The position numbers and the translations under genes were made by a program. A model generated the notes under the pieces. It made no database searches and was not told the DNA's origin. It was given only the letters and a program-made list of their open reading frames with translations. Shown here piece after piece: positions 47,101 to 56,100 of a stretch of 64,000 bases of DNA (positions within the stretch are counted from its first letter, which is position 1; every line of letters begins with the position of its first letter). Location: positions 34,211,462 to 34,275,461 of the forward strand of contig OX352763.1 of NCBI GenBank assembly GCA_947095585.1, read 5' to 3'. The stretch comes from Nephrocerus scutellatus (taxonomy: Eukaryota; Arthropoda; Insecta; Diptera; Pipunculidae).

Positions 47101-50100
47101 CTACATAAGTATGTAATGTCTTTCGCTTGGTAAAAAGAATTATTTTTTCTCTAAGTTCATTTGTCAAATGATAGCAAATGCAGTTTGATAGAAACATCTA
47201 GAGATGGAGATAGAAAGATTTTGTTAACATATAATTACTTTTGAAAGTATCTATTAAACCCATACCCATAAAAATTAAAAATTTTTACGTAAATTCTCTA
47301 AAAGGAGATACATATATCTGCAAAGTTTAAACCGGGTTATTTTGAAAAAAATTAATATTAGAGCCCCTTTACTTTAAAATTTTTACAAAAACTGTTGTCA
47401 CCGGAGATACACATGTGTAAAAAAAATTTATGGGAGCGCCCGACCTTAGGGCCCGATCACTTCCAAATTTAAATAGGAAGTGTAGTCATCGGAGAAGAAA
47501 ATCGGGCTAATTTTTAAAAAATATATATGGGCATCAGGGCCCTGAAATTTCAATTTCAAAATTTAATCAAAAAATTTAAAAAAAATAGTTTTGTACATTG
47601 GAGATAGACATTTGTTAACATTTGAAGAAATCAGGCTAAGTTTTAAAAAAATGTCTATGGGCCCACTTCATCGGAGATACACATGTGTTTATAATGTGAT
47701 GAAAATTGGGCTAATTTTTAAAAAAATTATATGGGCACCCCTCGGTCCTCAGGGCACATTCACTCCAAAAATTTTACAAAAAGTTTTGTCCATCGGAGAT
47801 GCACATGTGTATAAAATTTGAAGAAAATCGGGTTAATTTTTCTTAAAAAATTTGTATGGGACCTCACAACCCTGGGCTCCGGGGTCTCCAAAACATTTTT
47901 TGGTTCGCGGTTCGAATCTCAGAAAACACCAAAAGTATTTTTCATAGTCCCACTCTAGCGAATGTCTGTCAAACGAGAGTCATTACTTGTCACGGATTAA
48001 GATGCGGCATTAAATTATAGGACCCCTTCATTTGTGTGCAACGGTTCTTGTGATGTAGAAACACCGAATCATACAGTGTTGTTATTTGAAACTGAAGGAA
48101 GGCCAGTCGCAATAGATCGGGCAACTGACTATTTTTCTATCGTTTGAAATTAAAGAAGGCTTCTCTGAAAGCTTCTCAATTAGCATAAATAGACATGCAC
48201 AACACAAATTTTCGCAAGAAGTTAAGCCTTGGGTCACAACGGTGTATTTAGTACTTTTTTAGTACTTTTTTGCTGCTAAAACGAATAAACATAATGAGAT
48301 CGGGAATCGCAATTGATGAGTTCGTGAAGTGATAAAATTACTGCGAAAACTGAAATGGTATTTTATTTATCACTTCACAGGTTAAAATTCTCTAAGAGCA
48401 ATGAACAGTGTTGTTCTAAGCACAAGCTTTGAGACATACTCTTCTCAATTACGGTTTAAAGAAGTGGTAAGTTGTGTTTTGTGTGTTTGTTTTTTTTTGT
48501 AGTATGTGTGTTTTCAGAGTGGATCTCAGCAACATACGTGGGCTGAGAACGAATTCGTTTTCTGTGTTTAACCATGTTCATGTCCACAGGCCAGCAATTT
48601 TGGCATTGAGTGAAACTCAGCTGTTTGATAATTCTGATGTATCGGAATTTAATCTGCCTGGTTATAGCTTGGTGCCATTATTTTTCTCTCGACGCGGACT
48701 CGCAATCTATGTACGGAGAGATGTTGCGTTTCTGCTTTTGCCTCAATTTAGCCAAAGTTCCAAACCGGAATTCAATTTCATTTGGCTAAAAGTTAAGGTA
48801 CAAGAGCGCAACATCTACTACTGTTTCCTTTACAGAAGCCCCAACTAGACAGTGTTTCAACTCAGAGTGAGTTTGATGCACTGTCTGATTCAATCTTAAG
48901 AATTGATAAAAAACATGAAATCGTTATTGCGGGCGATTTCAATGTACACAATTCTGGGTGGCTTCGCCATTCTGGCGTGATAGCAACGTGGATGCCGCCG
49001 TTGAATTCTTATTGGTATGAGAAAGTTTATTCCTTTCAGGAATAAATCTATCAAGTCAAAGGAAGATGGATGGTATGACTTGAGCTGTAAAGAGGCTTCT
49101 AGGATTAGAGAGGTGTGCTTTCGGTTTTACAAAGCAAACCCTACCGAGGAAAACCGAAAAAAATTTAAACGAGCAAGAAATGATTGCAATGCCGCTTCGG
49201 CGAGTCAAATTCGCCTACGACCGAAAATTAAGGCAAAAAATACTACAATGTCCCAAAGGTAGTAAAAATTTTTGGTCCTTCGGGAAAAGAATCAAAAATA
49301 CAGCCTCGTCGTCAATCCCAACGCTAATTTATAATGACATTCCAGTTGTCAGCTCTATAGACAAAGCCAATCTGTTTGCTGCGCATTTCGCAGCTAGCTC
49401 TACGCTTCCAGATTGTGCATTGTCGCCTCCTGCACCTCAGAGTATTGAACACTCTATGGGACAGATATTTATTCGTACTCGTGCAGTTGCTAGGGTTTTA
49501 AATGATCTCAACACACACAAATCCGCTGGGCCAGATGGTATTTCTCCATTAGTTCTGAAGAGGTGTTCTTCCAAGCTGTCATTACCATTGCGTAAGCTTT
49601 TCCATCTATCCTATTCTTCTGGACTATTCCCGAGAAGATGGAAAACAGCCTTTGTCCAGCCCATACCCAAAAAAGGTGAGCCGTCGTCTTCTTCTTCGTA
49701 CCAACCCATAGCACTTACATCCATTCTTTCCAAGGTCATGGAAACGCTGATCAATTTACTGCTTAACAAATATCTTGAAATCAACGAAATCCTTAGTGAC
49801 CGGCAGTATGGATTTCGTGGGCAACGTTATTTGATGGTATATCTCACCGAACAGTGGAACCGATCTTTGCATCATTTTGGAGAAAGCAAAGCTTTTGCAC
49901 TCGATATTTCAAAGGCATTTGACAGAGTTTGGCATCAAGCTCTTTTGTCTAAAATGCGTGCTTATGGTGTTGATGATAAACTGCTTCATTGGATTAGAAG
50001 CTATCTTTTGGACCGCTCAATTCAAGTTGTTTTGGACGGTTTCAAGTCTGAAATACACCACACAAATGCTGGCGTTCCCCAGGGCTCTGTTCTGTCCCCG

Positions 50101-53100
50101 ACACTCTTTCTCATTTTTATTAATGATCTCTTATCTGTGACTTCTAATCCAATTCACTCTTTCGCTGACGACAGCACTATCAGCTTCTCATATAAGTTTG
50201 TGGAACGTCCCTCCACTTTGTATGTTAAGCTCGTTGAATTCTGACCTTGACAGCATAATACAATGGGGAGAAATCAATCGAGTACAATTTAACGCTTCCA
50301 AAACCCAATGTTGTCTCCTGTCGTCAAAGCGAATCCTTAACCCCATGCAAAATTATCCATGAATGGCACTTGCATCGAGGAAACTGAAAATCTCGCAATT
50401 CTCGGTATGTGCGTTAACGACAAGCTTCGTTGGAATGACCACATATTAACCTTCGCCAAAAATGCTATGAAAGGTCTTGATTTTGTAACCCGATGCCAAG
50501 AAATATTTCACTCCCTCTGATCTGGCTACTATCTACAAGGCTTTTATTCACCCTAAACTTTAGTACAATTGTCATATCTAGTCTGGTGCGCCTAAAACTA
50601 CTTTGCATCAGCTAGATAGAATACAAAACCGCATGATAAAACTTATCGGTGACGCAGATATAGCGGGATCAATAGATTTGCTTGAACGCCGCAGGAACGT
50701 TTCTAGCTTGGCACTGTTTTATCGCTTCCTCAAGAGAAATAGCCAGTTGCATGCCACCTCTCCTTGAATTGAACCGCAATACTCGTGGCGCTCTAAATGC
50801 TCATCAGTTTATCATCCTATCTTCGAATGTTCAGTTAAGTTCAGGGATTCGTTCTTCAGCAGTACAATACGTAAGTGGAATGCTCTGCCAAGCTCTGTCT
50901 TTCCACATCACTATGATCCACAGGCATTCAAAACACAATCTCATAGACATCTCCTCTTTTCTCCTCCTCTTCCTTAACGCCCACGCTGTGCCAAGCATAT
51001 AGCCGAGCATTATAAGGGTGCGAACCCCTTGAAGCGTGCGCGAATTATAAAAAATAAAAATAAAAAAAAAGCTAAAAGGTAACGAAGTGTTGCTATAGAC
51101 GACATACTACCTATGTTTGTTTGTCGCCTTATAATAAGTTTTGAGCCCGCTTTCACCATTAAATCTATTATACTGCTACGAAAAGTAGTTAGTAGCGCAG
51201 GTTCAAATCCTTGATAAATCGCAATGTACAAAAAATAAGTACATATTAAAATTAGAACTAAAAAATAGCATACGACTTATTACATTATTTGAAATTTGAA
51301 ATGTAACCGCCTGTCAGTTTGAATCATTATGTACTGGTGAAAAATGTAGTAAAACCGGTTTGTGTGGTTTGCCCAGTTTTTGTAAAAGAACATCTAGTCT
51401 CTTTTTAGAAGATGACTCATTACATATAAGTATCGTTAGTTGTAAATAAGGGAATAAGGCTACAAATTTCTGGATTTTTCTCTATAAGATTGGAAGTTTC
51501 TGGAAGCTTTTCAATGAGTGTAGAAGGTGGCGTTCGCTGCAGAGAAATTATTAGTTAATTGGAATTTAACCAGTGCAGTTGAAAGCTCTTGCTTGCAGAA
51601 ATATTGTAAAGCACAAGTAATAAGTGATTTTGGGTACATTTAAAGTTATCACCAGTATAAATTGTGAACTTGTCTTATTTTTACTGTTTGATTATTAAAG
51701 TTGTTATTTGTAAATTAATGAACTTGTGTTGTGTTTTATTTGCAAAATCCTTTACGAACTCGAAAGCATGAATTTCATAACAATACATTTCAGCCAAAAA
51801 ATTGTTGTTCAGCTAACTTTCCAGCTTAATGACCGTCCTCTATTCCTTATCTTTTAGGTCGTGAAACAGATGCCTACTATCGCTTCAAATAAGCAACCAA
51901 CAATTGCTATAATCACCGCTCAATATTGCGAAAAGTTAGCAGTGGACGCCATGTTGGAGAACAAGGAGACATTCGTTCGATACACAACAGTGGGTGAGTT
52001 GGCACGTTTCTGCAATCGATGTTTTCTGGTTAATGTTTTAATTTTTTAATAAAACATACGAGTAATGTTTCGAAGATTTGCATGAAAATCCAAATAACAT
52101 ACAACTGGAGAACGATTTTGGTCAAACGGGAATTTTGCAAAATTATAATAATCCTGCAACAATCTTTTTATAATTTCTCATTACCTATACACACTTTCCA
52201 TAGGAAATGCATTAACACACTACATAAAAAACGTATAACACTTTTTCTCTCAATTGAAAAATTCTAATAACAATTTTCTCCGTTTTCTCTTTTTCCCACC
52301 GCCCTTCACTCACACTTTTGCGACCCTTTTGTGTCTTGGATAAATGCCCCCTCATCATTCCATTTTGTCTTTTTCTTTTTCAATTCGCAAATGGCAACAA
52401 TGTTTGTATTTGCATTGAAATAGATTCAGATCCCAATAGTACGAATTCGCTTAAGAAAACGAAAAAGAAAAGACAAAGATTTGGTAAGAATTAAAAAAAA
52501 GAAAAGAAAACAGCAATGCAATTGTATTATGTGTTGGTTTAGGTGTAATTGTATGTTTTTCTGTACTTTTTTGTGTATTTATGTACTCCGGTGTTTAGTA
52601 TCACAATTTATTATTATTTGTTCTGTGTTTAATGTTTTCTTCTTTTCGCCCTCGAAATGTTTTTCTACCATGGATTTTTAACGCACAACCCACAGTCCAC
52701 ATTATATATATCATTGTATATGTTATTCTTTTTTGTTATATTATATTTCTTTTTCTTATCCCAAGTAGCAAATTGTAAAATTTTTTTTCTTACTTGAGGG
52801 CGTGAAAGAAAATCACCCAGGCCACTAAGTAATGTATGTTTTATTAAGCCCGATAGAACTAGAAATTGTAAAAAATAACACAAACAAGACAAGTTGTCTA
52901 TTCATTTGAAAGATCAATACAAGGCATTAACATATCGGACATTTTGCCACCGCGGCTGTTCTTAACGAAGCGCCTTTTGGACGTCTAATTTTGGCCCACT
53001 TTTTCGGGCAATGTGAACTAGGTGTCCTGCCCACCGGAGCCTACCGAGCTTAATTTTCTTCATGATGTCGACATCGCGGTAACGCTCGTAGATATCATCA

Positions 53101-56100
53101 TTATGAAGTCTCCGGAATCATCCTTCCTCACATACGGGGCCAACAATTCTCCGGAAGACTTTTCTCTCGAACGCGGTTCAGAGGTCAGAATTCTTTTTGT
53201 TAAGCACCCAACTCTCTGATTCATATGTAAGTACTGGTATGACCATTGTCTTATATACCAGCAGCTTGGATGTTATGGTTAAGTTCCTGGATTTAATGAA
53301 TCTTGACAGACTATAGTAGGCTTTGTTAGCTTTAAACAACCGTGCGCGTATTTCTGGTGGTTAAAGGATTGCATTACTTCAAATTTGCGCTCCACTATTT
53401 GAATTGAGGGAGACGTGGCCACCATGTACTTTGTTTTGCTCTCATTTATGTACAGCCCAAGATTTCGTGCCGCCTGCTCGATCTGAATGAAAGTTTCCTG
53501 TACAGCTCTTCGGTTTCTACCAACGATGTCAATATCGTCTGCGTAAGCCAGTATCTCAATGGACTTATAGAGGATTGTTCCCCTCGCCGTTACGTCAGAG
53601 TCTCGGATCACTTTCTCCAACGCCAGTTTGAAGAGGACGCAGGCCAGTCCATCCCCTTGTCGGAGCCCGTTAAAGATGTTGAATGGGCTCGATAGTGATC
53701 CGGATATTTTTACTTGGCTTATAACATTGGTCATGGTCAACCTACATAGTCGTGTCATTTTATTTGGGATGCCGAATTCTTTCATGGCTTTATAAACGTC
53801 TACTCTGGCTATGCTATCATAGGCGGCTTTAAAGTCTGTAAAAAGATGGTGTAGTGAGTTTTGAAACTCTAGGCATTTTTCCATCACCTGCCTAAGGGTG
53901 TAAATCTGATCAGTTGTTGATTTGCCTGGGATGAAGCCGCACTGGTATGGACCAATGATGACTTTAGCGTATTGGGCTATCCTATCTTGAAGGATAGAGG
54001 AGAAAATCTTATACGCGGTACTCAACAATGTTATACCACGATAATTGCTGCATTTTGTGATATCTCCCTTCTTATGTATTGGGCACAGGATGCCTCTTCG
54101 CCAGTCTTCTGACATAGCTTCTTCTTCCCATACTTGCACTATTATTTCATGAACTGCTTGATTTAATGTGGGGCCTCATATTTTTATCAGTTCCGCTGGG
54201 ATACCATCAGATCCCGGGGCCTTATTATTTTTGAGCCGATTTATCCCTCTGCTAACTTCGTCTATGCTTGGTGGCGGCAGTATAGTACGATCTTCGTTCA
54301 TTGGTGGAGCCTCCAATTCCTCAGTTAACTGGCCATTTAGCAACTCATGAAAGTGCTCTTCCCATCGCTCTAAGATGCCTTTGAGATCGGCGATCAGATT
54401 ACCCTCTTTGTCCTTGCAGTATGTGCAACGCGGTGTATATTGTGTCATACCGCGGACTCTTCGGTAGAACTTCCGCGCCTGGTGCGGTCCTCGCTCTCTG
54501 TACTGTACTGTACGACCAAATTATTGCTTAATGCCATCTCTATGACTCGTTGTCCATTGTCATTAGTGTTCTCATTTAAGCATGGGTGCTAATGTACTGC
54601 CCGAATACTGGCTCCCTACCAGCATTTAAGCATTCATAGCCCCCAGAATGATTTTTACATCATACTGAGGGCAGGCATGGAGTTCCCGTTCGACTGATTC
54701 AAAGAATTCTTCTTTTTTATTATCTGGGGAATCCTCTGTAGGTGCGTGAACGTTAATGAGGCTTATGTTTTTTTTAATTTACCCCGCAAGGGAATGGTGC
54801 ATAGCCGTTCACTTGTTGCTTTAAAGCCAATAACGGTGGGTTTCATTCTTTTGCTGAGTAGAAACCCCACCCCGAGCACATGATGTGTTGCATGACAGCT
54901 GTAATATATGTCTTATTCTGAATTTTGTAAGACACCATTCCCCGTCCACCGCATCTCCTGGATTGCTGTTAGTTCAGCCTTATATTTAGACAGGGTATCG
55001 GCCAGTTGCTGTGCAGCTCGAGCTCTATACAGTTAGCGTACGTTCCATGAGAAAATTCTTAAATCGTTTAGCCGTTTTCGTTGCGTGGTCGTCGTCGTCG
55101 TTCATCAGTGTATCCGAGACTGATTTTGGGTTCCGTAATAATATTTTTTTACGGGCGAAGTTATTGGCCTCGCGCCAACCATACTTTGAAGGGACTAGGC
55201 CGATCATTCCGCTTTTCCTTCATTGGAGGAAAATTACCGGCGGCCACCAAGTGAAGGTTTGATCGAACTTCCACCAGTCAGAGATAGTTTCAATAAATAA
55301 TAAATACAATAACTAATTAATAAAAATAAATACAATAATCGTTCTTTTCTCCATACATAAAAATATAACTTGGTTTTCTTAAAAATGGTTGGCGCGATTG
55401 CTTTTTGGTGGATAAATGGACCACAGTATATTTGTGGTCCATTTTTGTCTACGTCTACTGTATCGTCTATAGATTTATAGCTATTTGGTTATACACTTAT
55501 CACTTAAATTGCATTTGAGTGGCCTTATTACATAGACACACACTTGGAATAAACATGAGTGTTATGCTAACATGCATAAGCTAGTCAATTTGCCGTCCGC
55601 AGGGTTTCTTCTAATTGTTTTTTTTTTATATGTTCCATCAATCATGTCCCATCCATTTTTGTTGTTAAGTAAATAAGTCCTTTTCATTTTCTAGTTTCTT
55701 CGAATATCGATTTTAATTTTGTTAACGCACTTTGTACGATTTACCCTACCATACTTTACCATCCACCATGTACAGAGCCGAAATATGTTACTGTTATTGT
55801 TGTCTTTCATCTAAATTTGATATCCGATGAATAATGCCTGTTCATTCAATTTCGCAGGAGAATCGAACGTCTACACACTTGGCAACATTGGCGCCCATCG
55901 CATTGTCAGCACAAAACTGCCATCGGTTGGCAGTACTCGTGAATCCATGACAGCAACTGGCAATACAACCACCAGACTTCTGGGTACATTCCAAAAGGTC
56001 GACTATGTCTTCCTTGTTGGTGTGGCCGGCGGTGTGCCGCATTACACCGATTTTAAGAAGCACGTCCGTCTTGGCGATGTTGTTATCTCATATGTGGACA

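Noticed and set aside
46718..47116. Single 132-codon gene
   Set aside because: It is exon 5 plus flanking intron read without splicing. The ends are rich in Phe/Leu from pyrimidine tracts.
51187..51215. tRNA gene at the GGTTCAAATCC B-box match
   Set aside because: No A box, no acceptor or anticodon stems in a tRNA-sized span.
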